From Sipunculus nudus (taxonomy: Eukaryota; Annelida; Sipuncula; Golfingiida; Sipunculidae): DNA of 64,000 nt. The number at the start of each line of letters is the position of its first letter. Within the stretch, counting starts at the first letter, position 1. Positions 1-12,512 of this stretch are shown one piece after another. The translations under genes were made by a program, and so were the position numbers. Below the pieces are notes generated by a model, which was not told the DNA's origin, searched no databases, and saw nothing but the letters and a program-made list of their open reading frames with translations. Location: positions 10,566,400-10,630,399 of the forward strand of contig CM049322.1 of assembly GCA_026874595.1 (NCBI GenBank). The letters run 5' to 3'.

Positions 1-370
1 AAAATGTCTTCCACAGACTGAAATGGAAAATACACCTGCGGTCTAATCAGAAGCTGAAGTATTACCAGTTATATTAAAGCCTACTCTGTGCTGTATAAAT
101 AAAGTACAATGTACTTTCTTTTAAAATGTATTAATGTATGTGGATTAATCATGCCGGTTCACACGGTCGGTGACAGATCATAAGAATTGTCAACATGTTG
201 ATAACTTGTTGAATCATCAAGATATTGGTTAAAATACTCGAAACTGGATAACAGAATTAATGTTAACTTGATATAGACAATTTTTCAATGGACTTACTCC
301 GAGTGAACAAATATTAGGATATATCGAGTATACAGGCATTGACCACTTTCTCCTTTTCCGGTATTTTTGT
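1..370. other. Left flank, no recognised feature
   Basis: AT-rich sequence before the satellite array. I see no convincing exon, RNA gene or transposon end. A 68-codon minus-strand reading frame at 294-500 runs into degenerate satellite and shows no family motif. Confidence 0.5.
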
Positions 371-2840
371 ACCTTAGCAATACATTTTTTTTATGTTTTA
401 AGAATATCGTTAATATGTTATCATTATACTTAATAGCAAACATTGATGGGATGTATTCCCAACGTAACTGCAACAACATAGTGAAACGTTGTAGATTCAT
501 GAGAAAATCGTCAACAAAGAAGGTGTTATCTTACGTTAAATATTCCGTTGATAAAACCACATTTATGTGACCAAAGAACGTTAACAAAAATGTTGCTAAC
601 ACTTTATTAAACTAAGAGCAAATATGTATGAGACATTCCCAGCGTATCTACAAAGATAAAGTGAAACTTTTCATACAAGAAATAAAAACTATGAAGAACG
701 TTAGGGTTTACGATCAAAGTCCGTACATAAAACCATACATTAGTATGTGCTAAGAACGTTCTAACAGAAACGTTTCTAACATGTTATCATTATACCTAAG
801 AACAAACGTCGGTGAGACGTATTCCAAACATAACTACAATGATTTAATGAAACATTGCAGGCACGTAATAAAAACGATGACAACGGACGTTTGTTTTTAC
901 ATTCGAAGTCCGTACAAAAAAAAACCCATACATTTGTATGTGCTAAAAACGTTTAAACAGAAACGTTGCTTACATGTTATCATTATAACTAAGAGCACAC
1001 GTTTGTTAGACGTATTCCCAACATTACTGCAACGATTATACGAAACATTGCGGACACGTTATAAAAACGCAACAAAGAACGTTTGGCTTCGCGTTCAAAG
1101 TCCGTACATAAAACCATACATTTTTGCGTGCACAGAACGTTTTAACGGAAATGTTTCCTACACGTTATCATTATACAAAGACCAAACGTTTATGACACGT
1201 ATTCTTAACGTAACTACAACGACTTGATGAAACGTTGCAAAAACGTAATAAAAACAACGACAACAAACGTTTTATTTTATGTTCAAAGTCCGTACACAAA
1301 ACCATACATTTTTGCGTGCACAGAACGTTTTAACAGAAATGTTGCTTACACATTAGCATTATACTAGTAGCAAACGTTTATTAGACGTATTCTTAACATT
1401 ACTACCACGCCTTGATGAACGTCGCAAACACGTAATTAAAACAATGACAACGAACGTTTGATTTTACGTTCACAGTCCGTAAATAAAACCATACATTTTT
1501 GCGTGCACAAAACGTTTTAACGGAAATGTTGCTTGCACGTTAGCATTATACTAATAGCAAACGTTTATGAGGCGTATTCTTAACATAAATACAACGACTT
1601 GATGACCGTTGCAAACACATAATGAAAACAACGACAACAAACGTTTTATTTTATGTTCAAAGTCCGTACACAAAACCATACATTTTTGCGTGCACAGAAC
1701 GTTTTAACAGAAAAGTTGCTTACACGTTAGCATTATAATAATAGGAAACGTTTATGAGACGCTTTCCTAACATTACTACAACGACTTGATAACCGTTGCA
1801 AACACGTAATAAAAACAACGACAACGAACGTTTGATTTTACGTTCACAGTCCGTACATAAAACCATACATTTTTGCGTGCACAGAACGTTTTAACAGAAA
1901 TGTTGCTTACACGTTAGCATTATACTAATAGGAAACGTTTATGAGACGTTTTCCTAGGTTACTACAACGACTTGATGACCGTTGCAAACACGTTATAAAA
2001 ACAACGACAACGAACTTTTGATTTTACGTTCACAGTCCGTACATAAAACCATACATTTTTGCGTGCACAGAACGTTTTAACAGAAATGTTGCTTACACGT
2101 TAGCATTATACTAATAGCGAACGTTTATCAGATGTTTTCCTAACATTACTACAACGACTTGATGACCGTTGCAAACACGTAATAAAAACAACGACAACGA
2201 ACGTTTGATTTTACGTTCACAGTCCGTACATAAAACCATACATTTTTGCGTGCACAGAACGTTTTAACAGAAATGTTGCTTACACGTTAGCATTATACTA
2301 ATAGGAAACGTTTATGAGACGTTTTCCTAACATTACTACAACGACTTGATGACCGTTGCAAACACGTAATAAAAACAACGACAACGAACTTTTGATTTTA
2401 CGTTCACAGTCCGTACATAAAACCATACATTTTTGCGTGCACAGAACGTTTTAACAGAAATGTTGCTTACACGTTAGCATTATACTAATAGCGAACGTTT
2501 ATCAGATGTTTTCCTAACATTACTACAACGACTTGATGACCGTTGCAAACACGTTAGAAAAACTACAACAACGAACGTTTGATTTTACGTTCACAGACCG
2601 TACATAAAGCCAAACATTTTTGCGTGCACAGAACGTTTTAACAGAAATGTTGCTTACACGTTAGCATTGTACTAGGAGCAAACGTGTATTAGACGTATTA
2701 TTAACATAACTACAACGACTTGATAAAACGTTGCAAACACGTAATAAAAACAACGGCAACGAACGTCTGATTCTACGTTCACAGTCCGTACATAAAACCA
2801 TACATTTTTGCGTGCACAGAACGTTTCAAAATAATGTTAT
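370..2840. repeat. 187-bp tandem satellite array
   Basis: The anchor CCATACATTTTTGCGTGCAC recurs, exactly or nearly so, at about 733, 926, 1114, 1302, 1489, 1676, 1863, 2049, 2236, 2423, 2610 and 2798. Spacing is 186-188 bp from 926 onward, with more diverged copies near 373 and 557. This gives about 13 monomers. Monomers become irregular towards the left edge and are most alike between about 1860 and 2600, where a two-monomer (373 bp) higher-order repeat is visible. Most monomers contain GAACGT, an 8-nt spacer and ACGTTC, which can form a short hairpin (for example 2199-2218). Reading frames inside the array, such as 781-1227, follow the repeat and are not genes. The array ends at about 2840-2905, where LINE sequence begins. 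Confidence 0.93.
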
Positions 2841-3177
2841 CCGAACCTAACTAAAATGTTGTGAGGACGTTTTTAGAACGCATTATTTTTTGCAGGGTAG
2901 CTGTATATTTCCTATAAAAAGTTTTTTTTTTTTTTTTATGAGAGTCACTGCTCTTTCAGTCTGTATTGCCTGCGCTTTCTGACAATGTACTTGTAAATAT
3001 TACTCCTTAGTATCTATAGTCATTTACCGTTTCAATTTGAGTATTTTGATTGTCATTTCTCTATTCTTTTTTAATGAACCCCGTGTCTAAAAAAAAAACA
3101 TAAATTTTGTCTTTCCTTAATTAACTTTAAGCTATAAGTGACAGAAAAAAAACTTGCAACTAGTAAATTTGTTCTTT

Positions 3178-4860
3178 GAGACGTCCTGTTGTATCATTGA
3201 AGACTACTAAATCATCAGCGTACATTAATATCATTAAGTTTGGGAAATATTCATCAATATTAATACCATGACAATCTGTTTCATTAATTTGTTCATAAGA
3301 TTCTTGAATAAAGAAAACAGAAGGAGAATTACCATGCACCCTTGTTCAGTTCCGTTAGTACATTCAAATTAATCTGTTAATCCATCCTCCGTTAGAACAC
3401 ATGATTTCATTTGACTATACATTGACTGAAGTGTCTGCAAGAGTTCCTCTTTTATCCTAGATTTAACTAATACATACCACAATAAATCATGTTTAACACA
3501 ATCAAAAACAGTTGAACTAAAATAAAAGTGCTATGAAACCTTCTCTTTTTTTTGTTAAATATTTCTGCACACACCCCGTTAAAGAAAACGTATGGTCTAC
3601 TGTTGAAAAACCTTTTATATAGCTAGCTTTTGCTTCACATAATAATGCCGCTTGATCAACATAATTTCGAATTCTGTTTGACAATATTTTTGTAAATAGT
3701 TTACCCACGGTATTAAGTGATGATATACCTCTATAATTGTTAGAATCTATGGTGGAACCCTTATTTTTTGCTTTGGTACAATAATTGCTTTGCTCAAAGA
3801 GGCTGGGAAAACTCAATTTCCTAATTTACTATTAAATAATTGTAATATATGAAACGACATGTACCTATATGTATCTTTTAATATATCTTACGTTATCCCG
3901 TGGGGCCTTTCCTCTTTTCATTCCATTCATAGCTTTCTGTACTTCATATGGTGTTACGAGTCCATCAAGCTCTGTATCATTTCCAATGTCTAATACATTT
4001 TTTTTTAAATAATCCAGAGTATTATTCTTAAACTCTCTTATGCTTTGATGAAAAAAAAAGTTCCTTTAAATGTTGTACCAACTTACCTGTTCTACTGTAG
4101 AAACAATTTTCTTGTTGTTTAAAAATCTCATGTTTTTTTTCACATGGAACCAGTGTCTTTTGCATCCATCATCTTTTGCACCTCTGAGGCTTGGATGATT
4201 GCCTTCTTTTCTTCACATAACTTTTTAAACCTCTGTTTAGTTTGTTGAAAACTAAGCAAGTCGCCATCTGTTAATGTAGATATAATTGTACTTATTCAAA
4301 TATATATATTTTTAATTTTCCCAAATTTCACATACTTTTTCCCACCATTTTGGTTGCTTTAGTTTTATGTTGTCTTGGAAGTTTTGTTCATTTCTAGAGG
4401 ATATATTTTGATAAATAGTAACCAATGCCTCAGTAGCTTTGTCGGGATAGGTTTCCAAGGTTTCATTAAATGTGTTGAAAAGTAATGCAAATTCTTTTTT
4501 GCTTTAATGATTTTGAAATATTTGTTTTAATCTTCATCAGTCTGATAAAATTTACCCATTTGGTCAGTTCGCATATATTTTCATTCGAAAGCTCTTTCTT
4601 TGGTCTGATAATATTAAGTGAACAGCTCAAGAGAAAATGATCGGACAGAATATCATCATCATCCACATTTATTTCATGATGAACCTGATGGAGCAATATA
4701 GCAGCAAACTATGCCCAAATCTTTATCTTCATAGATTGAGGTACCATCCGTAATCAATATGATGATATCTGCATACTTTATAATATTCTTTATCATACCC
4801 TTTTTATTTTTTTTTGCACGTAAACCAAGACCCGTCCTCTTCCTCTACTCTTCCCGACTA
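3178..4860 (-). pseudogene. LINE ORF2 remnant: endonuclease and reverse transcriptase pieces
   Basis: Minus-strand frames carry typical non-LTR reverse-transcriptase blocks: NNYRGISSLNTVGKLFTKIL at about 3690-3750, and LMILMYADDLVV with the catalytic Asp pair at about 3205-3235. Upstream is a finger region ending GKAPR-like at about 3895-4080, and then SDHFLLSCSL of the endonuclease at about 4610-4645. ORF2 of such elements nicks target DNA and reverse-transcribes the element RNA. The frame is broken several times, and the central endonuclease block and the C-terminus are missing. Confidence 0.8.
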
Positions 4861-5579
4861 TTCCATAACCATAGTACCCGTGCAATACATCAGACAATTA
4901 ATCACCCATGGTTGCCCAAGTCTCAGTGATACGTACACTACGGTGATTATGTATCCATTTTTTAAACGTCTACTGATTTTCAATTTTGTTCTTAAGTCCA
5001 TGTGCAATTCATGTTGCTAGTGTTATTACATCTATTTAAAAGTTTTCATCATCATCAGGATTATTAATATTATTAGTATGTGTAACTTCTTACCTGTACA
5101 TGATGTGCTGTCTTATCCTGTGTATTATTAAGTGCAGTTGGAGTTGTGGGGTTATTTTCTGTTAGATAAACATTCTGTTCCTCATTTTCTGCAATACAAA
5201 CGTCACATGTCATAAAATTATTAGCACATGCTTCATGATCAAACTGACATTGACCCTGGCTTATTCCCTATTCTTTTCCTTTAACAACATTTTTATCATT
5301 TGTTGAATAAGCCCAGATATATATTTGATTACCAATTATCAACTTGTCATAAGACAGATATGCATAACTTTATCTCCTGGCATGAATCATGTGAGGAATC
5401 CAATACCCTCTGATTTTCCTCACTGCTTCACTATAGTCATGAGCAACCTTTTATATCTGAAATTCTCAACTTTTCTCTAGCCTGTTCAATGACCAATTAT
5501 TTTGTTTATATTTACCAAACTAAACAATGATAGGTCTTGGTTTACCTTTACTGATTTACTTTACTACCTTTAACTGGTG

Positions 5580-6197
5580 GTCTATGTGCTCTCTCAATTT
5601 CTAACTCATCATCAGTATCACAGTCTATCCCAATCTTTTCCTATTCTACTTTCCTGATTTTCTGTTCACACTCCTCCCAGGATTCCTTCCCCTCAGTTTT
5701 AGGTACACCATGGATGATGATATTTTGTCTCCTTGACCGGTCCTCCAGCTTGCTACACTGCTTTCTTAGCTGCCGATTTTATGTTCAAGTTTATCGACCC
5801 TCTCAGTCGCGCCCAGCAGTCACCGTTCTAGTGCCTCAATTTGTTTGTCAACAGAACTCTGTATGTGGTATATCTGTGCACTCAGCCGTATCCACACCAG
5901 CCTTGACTTGCGACTCCGAACAAGAAGATTGTGGGTCCATGTCATTTAAATCTGTACCGCTGATGCTTCTAAAAAAACTCTAGCATGCCCTTACATGGTA
6001 CCCCTAATGCTCGTAGCATTACTGTTTTTACTTTTGTTACTGCTAGTTTGCTTTGGCGGGCCTGGGTTCAGTTCAACATCACCACACAGCTTTGGCAGAG
6101 TTGCCATGACCACTATCAGAAACAAGGTCAAGGACGCACCTGTCACAACCATTGCCCCTGGCTGAAACTTTTCTTTCATTTTTGGATGAGAAAACAA
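5580..6197 (-). pseudogene. LINE ORF1 remnant with 2A-like ribosome-skipping peptide
   Basis: The frame starting at 6197 contains a hydrophobic stretch (LTLFLIVVMATLPKL) running straight into CGDVELNPGP, the canonical 2A motif (GDVELNPGP codons at 6057-6083). 2A peptides make the ribosome skip the final Gly-Pro bond, releasing the upstream peptide. Such peptides are known at the N-terminus of some APE-type LINEs of molluscs, echinoderms and lancelets. After a stop at about 5991 and frame changes, the continuing sequence encodes a charged heptad-like stretch and then SRRQNIIIHGVP and SWEECEQKI-like motifs typical of LINE ORF1 RNA-binding proteins. This copy is broken. Confidence 0.82.
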
Positions 6198-6536
6198 CCT
6201 ATACGGGCCCTAAAGACTTGTATACTCACACCCATTATTGACAATACAATCTTGTTCCTTATTCCAGGAAAAGGCTCACCCTACGTCCTGGTTATTAGTA
6301 AAAACATCAAATTATACCAGGAGCCGAAGTGCAAGGCGTGTGGCCAGTTCTGCCGCCAGTTGTCTCCCATATGTCATCTAGTCAACAGTCACACTTCACA
6401 TACCAGAACTTCATATAGCCCATAGAGATAGATCTCTTGAGTCAATCTGTGGCCTATAGGTTATAAAACCATAATTGGACTATTTAGCTGGCTAACCTAT
6501 TGCTTTACAATTGCATCACCTCAGATGTCTAACAAC

Positions 6537-6690
6537 CAGGATTGGGGCAAACTATATTAAAAAATAATCCTTACAATACAATTTCAAATCAAAATACAAT
6601 ACAAATTACAAAGTGCTGATTAAACTAAATTACTATTGAAAAGTAATTACTTTTCAGTTACTTTATACAAAATCTACGGAGGCACTTTTC
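6537..6690. mobile_element. hAT-like transposon end (remnant)
   Basis: CAGGATTGGGGCAAACTA followed by AT-rich sequence with repeated AATACAA and GTAATTACTTTTCAGTTAC resembles the terminal and subterminal sequence of hAT-type DNA elements that begin CAGG(G)TTGGGG. I found no matching right end or target duplication, so this is a partial or low-confidence call. Confidence 0.35.
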
Positions 6691-8214
6691 GTAAAAAAGT
6701 TTTTCATACTTGAAAGGCCAGTTTATTAAAGAAATTTAGGATAAACTACAGCAAAACATGCCCTCTGATGTTACGCATAATGTTGGTAAAAAATATTGTT
6801 ACGCGCTCAGTTTTCACCAGATCCGGGGGTCGAACTGTGGGGGTAAACCGTCCCCTCCCGGTATGACCAAACGGATACGGGTAAATTGTAAATAAAACTA
6901 TAAACAAATGAGAATGGAGAATGCAACTGTTATGCTGTCTGATTGTATAAATGGAAAAGTTAGTTGAAATTAGCATAGTCCTGTCCTTTCACGGCAATGT
7001 CCTTGCAATAAGGTACGAGATGCAGATAAAGTTTAAAACATTTAATGTAAAAATTAACGTTTAATTAACAAACAATCAGGAATTCCCTCATCAAACCTGA
7101 TGTAACACATACTCCCTAGGTGTAACATTAAGTCTAATTTGATGAAAGTCTAACTTTTATCTACAAACTTTCCACCTAAAACCTAATACAAATTCACACA
7201 AGTATCCACAAATCCCCTGTCAAAATTTATGTCCCTGTCTTCCTAAGTATCCCACAAAAAAACTATCTGACTAATAATATGTTTTCTTTAAGTCCCTCTT
7301 ATAAAAGCCCCGGTTCCTGTTATCTATGGAATAAGAGAGCTGACACAATTTTATGGTACCAACGCAGCGGATAGTCCATGTCACCCATGGTCCTCCATGA
7401 CTACGGACAACCCTCATGACCCATTGTTAGAAATCTTCCGACCTGAGTTAAAACTACATAACTAGCACTAATACTAATCCCGACCTTTATTTGAAACATA
7501 ACGCAGTGACACGTTGTTGTCCAAACTACCCTGTAATCACGTGTAATGCTGCTGGAACACTATTGAGGCCAATATCTGCACATTTATTGGTTCAAGCGCC
7601 AGTGCCTTCGACATTCCTAGGACCACCATCGTCTAGGACAACTGATTTTAGCAAAGTTTAGGACGACTAACGTGATATCATATTGTACCAACACTACTGG
7701 TATAAAATTCGTGGTCAGCATTACGTAATTTTCCCTATATATGTTCTATTCATGAGAATAGGCATTCCCAGGGAGTTTTTTGCCAAACGATATGACTGGC
7801 AATACCAGTGGTTCTCTACAAGATCATTCAGCAACCCATGGGGACACTCGCCGGATCTATAGCCCTGAAAGCAGACAGAGAAAATGTCGCCAATCAGCGC
7901 TCGGCCTGGGTTTTAATAGGGCCCTTTGCCAAGCGTTGTTAACGCGAGGTGACACAGTTGACAGCAATTGGGTCGGCGCGCATTTTTTGCTGTTACAATA
8001 ATTGACACTGCATGGCGATAAGCTTTGAATGAAAACAAGTTTTAATCCGTCAGATCTGTGTAATTGATCCAATCCCCGTTATTACCACTACATTGTGGGC
8101 ATTTCGACCATAAAGAGGTAACACAAATAAATTGTCTCACGCAGCATACAAGCGTTAAATCCCTGAATTTATATGCCCTGGTGGCATAAGCCATTTGAGA
8201 CACGATTTAATCCC
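6690..8214. other. Intergenic, no gene recognised
   Basis: No exon or RNA gene is evident. A TATAAAAG box lies at 7300-7307 on the plus strand (36000-36007 in unit 2), but no reading frame follows at a promoter-like distance. Short frames at 7780-8001 and 7857-8072 overlap on opposite strands and show no motif. Confidence 0.5.
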
Positions 8215-9292
8215 TTAACCCTTATAACGAGCGAAACCGGCCGAACTCCCATTTCCTCATAACGGCCGAAACCGGCCGTAAAATACAACCTGCCAAAGCA
8301 AGATAAAAATAACCTGTAAACAGAAAACAATTACGTGAGTCTTGGTGACTATTTGAATGACACCGTTTAGTTTTCGTATACATCGTTAATAGACCTGTGA
8401 CATGGAATTGGTCGAAAATCACTGATTTTTTTTGTCTCCTTAGCGTTAAATCGAACAAGGAGACTGAATGTCGCGGCTCTGTCTCACGATACCGTGATAC
8501 TCCCAGCTGACAGTGTGAGAGAGCGGTCGGAAGTTCTATCTGTAAAGTCGATCACACGTTAAATTTTATGTTCCACATGGAACATAAATAAATGAGTGAA
8601 CAGTGGCTGTGTGCCACACCACAGATTAGGAGCAGCGTTCGTGTAATACGTCAGTGGCTGAGCCGATGTGCTCTTTGCCCCTGACCCAAGGGAGCCCTAG
8701 ATGCCTCATTTTATTAAGTCATGTGATAGTTGGAGCATGTCCCTGTCAGCCGACAACAACAATGCAGCGGACGATTCAGAGTCTGAAACCTGGGAAGAAT
8801 ATCTCAATAGGACTTGACTAGTGTCTCATAAGAATGGTCTGAATGATTCTGAATCAGATATTGATGTTAGTTCTGTCCATACATCTGATCTTTCGGACTT
8901 TACTTGGGACTTGGACGACAGTGATACCGCTGTAACAGGTGCGCGCGAGGACCCACTTGAAGCCACTTCAGGTACTTCAGTTGACAGATCGTCTGATATA
9001 ACTTCAGAAGGCTTGAGCCCTACGTTACATAAGCCTCTCGGATTTCTTTCACTTGCTCTTGGAAGAAAACTTTTTTATTGACATCGCGAATGAAACCAAC
9101 AGGTACGCTGAATCCAGACAGACGAGGGAGGGGCGTGATGCGCGCTGGTACCAAACCTCTGCTGGAGAGGTACATCGTATTTCGGCATTCAGGTTTTCAG
9201 GGAAATACATCAGCTTCCAGGCTACTGGTGTTATTGAAGCGAGGATAATTAACGTATCGCCGCATGATTATTTGAGTGTTCTTGTCCAATGA
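8215..9292 (+). pseudogene. piggyBac-like transposon relic (transposase N-terminal part)
   Basis: TTAACCCTTATAACG at 8215 is a piggyBac-style target site plus CCCT terminal sequence. CGAAACCGGCCG is then repeated at 8232 and 8267. Coding remains start at about 8701 with an acidic Ser/Asp/Glu-rich stretch (ADDSESETWEEY), a TGA at about 8818, then more of the same frame. At 9053 comes LLEENFFIDIANETNRYAES, matching the start of the piggyBac transposase domain. Relative to unit 2, about 61 bp are deleted near 9032, shifting the frame. The DDD catalytic core and right terminal repeat are not present. It ends 125 bp before the THAP start codon. Confidence 0.75.
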
Positions 9293-9417
9293 GAGGGCGC
9301 GCATTCCACTTGCCCCTCCCATAGTCATTCGCGCCATCTATGTCCGACAAACAACATCACTTGGTCCCGCATCACCTCCGACTCCTGACTTGAAGTTTTA
9401 TCGGATTTTCGCTCAAC

Positions 9418-12132
9418 ATGGTGAAAAGTTGTGCTTTGAGTACCTGTAACAGTGACAGCAGGTACCCATTAAGGACCCAGGGTGTGTCTTTTCATCCATT
9501 TCCCAAGCCGAAGAGGAAACGCGAGCGTTGTATGGTCTGGATCAGACGATGCAACCGACCGGCCCATCACCTCAACATCGGCAACATCAACAAACACAAA
9601 TACGTTTGTTCCAAGGTATTTTGAAAGCTTATCTTCATTTCATTGACATAAGCTTTGTAAATTTCAGTGGATTCTATGTTTACAGCTTATTAGGTTATCT
9701 CAGTTTGAAAATATGTAGAAAGAGGAATATACATATTGGTGTTCGATGCACTCGGACGTAAATGGGGACTGGGGGGGGGGGGGGAATCGGTGCAATTAGT
9801 TGACTGTCAGGAAATGTATACAAACAAACTGCCATGTCAGGCATGAGTTATTTTTTTTTTTGGAGTTGTGTAACATTGGGTTTGGTATGATTAATTTTTT
9901 TAACAATATTAATAGATTTTAGTCAAATTTTCAGGGAAAATTTACACCATTGACCGAGTAATATGACTCTCGATGTGGCAATTGATTTAAGCTGGGGTCG
10001 GATCGAATCCAGTCACATCACGTCATTGTCCAAACCATGTCAGTCAGAAAGCATGTTGAATTTCGAACTGGCCAATTATTTTCAAGTGCGGTTTTCATCA
10101 CAACCTATCTCTTCATATTTTTCATTTACACTGATTTGTCATGATGTTATTGTATTTTTTCCTTGGTGATCACATTTCCTTTAGTGTCCCTTGATGTTCT
10201 TCCATTAAAAGTGTGTGTGTGGGGGGGGGGAGGGATGTTTTATCCAAATAATTTCACCATGAATCAAATCCTAACCTTCATTCGATATATACGTTTTATC
10301 TTAAGTAGTATTTATAATTACTCTCGGACACGTGGGTGTCACTGCACAGGGGCGGATCCAGGATTTTGGAAAGGGGAGGGTCACCCGCAGGAAGACTAAA
10401 CAAGAAAACCTAAAAAAAAGGTCCTCTGGTCTAGGAGGAAGGGGGTCACGGTCGCAAAATTTGGTTTGAAACCCTAAAAAAGTTTGTTTGGCTGCAAAAG
10501 GGGGGGGGGGGGGAGGGGTTGACCCACTTTGGATCAACCACTGCTGCATAAATGTAATTGATTAAATAATGTTCATGTGGTAACTGAAACTTTATAATTC
10601 CATTATGAATCAAATTTGTGGAAATGTTGTACTTATTCATTTAATAAAATTATATTGGTTACATTTACCTCCCAAAAGTAAAATTACATGTGTTGTATAT
10701 ACATATATATATATATATATTTTTATAATTGTAGCATTTTGTTGATGGAAAACCTTCCAGTACTTACCCAGACGCAATTCAAGACACAACTAATCGGAAA
10801 AAACAGGTACCAACACCACCCCTCCGTAAGTAGAGATCTGAAGGGTGTTAATAAACAAAACAGCAAGAAATAAAACAAGATGCATTTATTATGTACTGAA
10901 CTTTGTCAAACAGACCATTGAAAATAATATGATTCAATGGTATATAATCCTTAACAAGATGGATGACATTATCACATTGATACAATTTGTAAAATGATGT
11001 TTCATTTGATAATATCTGAGTAGTCTAGTCCAGTATAATCATTTAATAGGGCTGTAAACACCTAAAATTTATCTCCCATATTCACTTACCAGTGTGTGTA
11101 CCACACTTTTATTACATTATAAATTTATAGAAACATGTTTAAACTTTGACAAATGTGAGATATTAAAAATTCCAACATTTCTTGAAATCACTTCATCCTT
11201 GTGAATACGTTATTTGGACAGGCCATATATAATTTGAACAGATTGATTGAATTAAAATTCAACCAGATGTAGACTTTAAAGTGAGATAAAGTATCTCGAT
11301 ACTGAGCCTACTGGGGAAGTAACACCAAAAAAGAGTGAGTATGAGCATGCTTGATTATATACACATGCTTATATGAGATTTTGTTTTACATTCTCTGTTT
11401 TACATCTGCAGAAGCAGCCCTTAGTGAATGTCTTTTACTATTTAATTAATACACATGTAAGTTATCTTTCTGAACATGTAATCAGTACTCTTGTCACCCT
11501 TACTAGAAACTTTGTTATGGAAGTTCAAACATTTTGAAGATTATCACATTTACAATAAGACAATTTTAAATTGGAATATGGAGCCCAACTTTTCCATTAA
11601 ACATATATACAGGTTTAAGTAAGTCAATTATATAATAGCCCTTTCATATATAAATTTTAATTATATCAATTTAGTGTTTATTAATCATGTTGTGCAGTTT
11701 ATATTAAACTGTCCATGTATAAACTATATACAGTTGGACCTGTCTGAAAGACCACCTATCGATGAAGACCATACTTGAGTGCACGGAAAACATTCAAATT
11801 GTTTATAATTAACTTATAATACCACCTGTAAATCAGATAATTTTGGTCAGTTCCGTAGGTGGATATATTACACAGGTTTTACTGTACTACTTATTTAATT
11901 GGTTAAACATGTATATAAAATTATATGTTACTGACACTTGATTCTCATTGGTGTGATACCCAGTCAAGTATATGATTAGCAGATTTTGGAATGATTGATA
12001 ACACAATGTGTTGTGTATCACATTTGCTTTCACAAAAGTTTCATGTTAGAATGAACAAAATATATGTTTATATTTTTAGTGAAACACAAGAAGCAGCAAT
12101 GGACTTGCATCCAACACAGTCGACCTCTGAAG
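9418..12132 (+). CDS. THAP zinc-finger domain protein, probably intact in unit 1
   Basis: Exon 1 (9418-9615) encodes an N-terminal THAP domain of the C2CH type: MVKSCALSTCNS with the first two Cys, VSFHPFP, W at MVWIRRCNRP, and the third zinc Cys in YVCSK. The fourth ligand is supplied by splicing. The donor AAG/GTATTT leaves phase 0, and exon 2 (10735-10825, acceptor TTGTAG) begins His-Phe-Val-Asp-Gly, restoring C-x-x-H-F. Exon 2 ends at the strong donor GTAAGT; a GTACCA donor at 10806 is an alternative. A weaker exon 3 candidate is 12080-12132 (acceptor TTTTTAG, donor GTAACA, phase-compatible; 6 bp shorter in unit 2). Later exons were not found. THAP domains are sequence-specific DNA-binding folds found in transcription regulators and P-element-type transposases. 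The target here is unknown. Confidence 0.72.
10347..10548. mobile_element. MITE with imperfect terminal inverted repeats, in THAP intron 1
   Basis: The left end CAGGGGCGGATCCAGGAT and the right end CTTTGGATCAACCACTGCTG are imperfect inverted repeats about 200 bp apart. The interior contains a long G tract (about 10500-10513). No coding sequence and no clear target duplication are visible. It lies between THAP exons 1 and 2 and recurs in unit 2. Confidence 0.55.
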
Positions 12133-12240
12133 GTAACAGGGCGTGTGACACGTCAAATGTGGAAGGTATGTTATTGTTGATTTAATGAGATGAGGTAATC
12201 TTTAACATGGCTGCAGTATGCTTGTGCAAGAGTCACTGCT
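10850..12240. other. THAP intron 2 and downstream flank
   Basis: AT-rich sequence with no recognisable exon other than the candidate at 12080-12132. A CTGCAG/AAGCAG acceptor-like site near 11410 is the only other exon cue, and it is weak. Confidence 0.4.
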
Positions 12241-12512
12241 ATCTATTTCATTGTTTCTGTATGAGGATAGAATCTTTGTTGAAAATAATCGGCTCTTGTT
12301 TTCACACAATTTAAAATATTTTTATGAAATAAACTAATAAAATATCAAAATTAAAATTTCCAAATAAACAATTTTTCTTCAAGTTCAATTCAAAAGGGTC
12401 CCATAAGAAGTTTTATATTAAAAAATAACATTGTGTGAACAATTGCGGTTTCAGCCACTTAAATACAATGTATACCATCTGTATTCGAATGAGTTTAACA
12501 AGAAAAACATAC

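Larger units (their letters stand above)
2905..6430 (-). mobile_element. LINE (APE-type non-LTR retrotransposon) copy L1, 3'-truncated
   Basis: An antisense LINE whose 5' end lies to the right. From right to left it shows ORF1 with a 2A-like peptide (about 5991-6197), a coiled-coil and RNA-binding-like ORF1 segment (about 5580-5860), endonuclease pieces (about 4466-4860) and reverse transcriptase (about 3180-4140) with a YADD motif at 3211-3222. The 3' part of ORF2 is missing because the satellite joins at about 2905. About 410 bp of endonuclease coding sequence, present in the unit 2 copy at 33001-33420, is absent near 4650. Frameshifts and stops interrupt both ORFs, so this copy is dead. 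I leave the clade open. Confidence 0.85.

Noticed and set aside
781-1227. 148-codon reading frame
   Set aside because: It lies entirely within the 187-bp satellite, follows the repeat period and shows no protein motif.
5714-6425. Plus-strand frames of 89 and 146 codons (also 34470-34934 and 63227-63676)
   Set aside because: They are the antisense of the LINE ORF1 with the 2A motif. The minus strand carries the recognisable sequence.
6820-6880. GGGGGTCGAACTGTGG resembling a tRNA B box
   Set aside because: It lacks the GGTTCGANNCC spacing, has no A box upstream and no cloverleaf can be drawn.
10688-10873. 61-codon plus-strand frame around THAP exon 2
   Set aside because: Only 10735-10825 is exon. 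The preceding part is intron with an AT microsatellite, and the frame reads through the GTAAGT donor.
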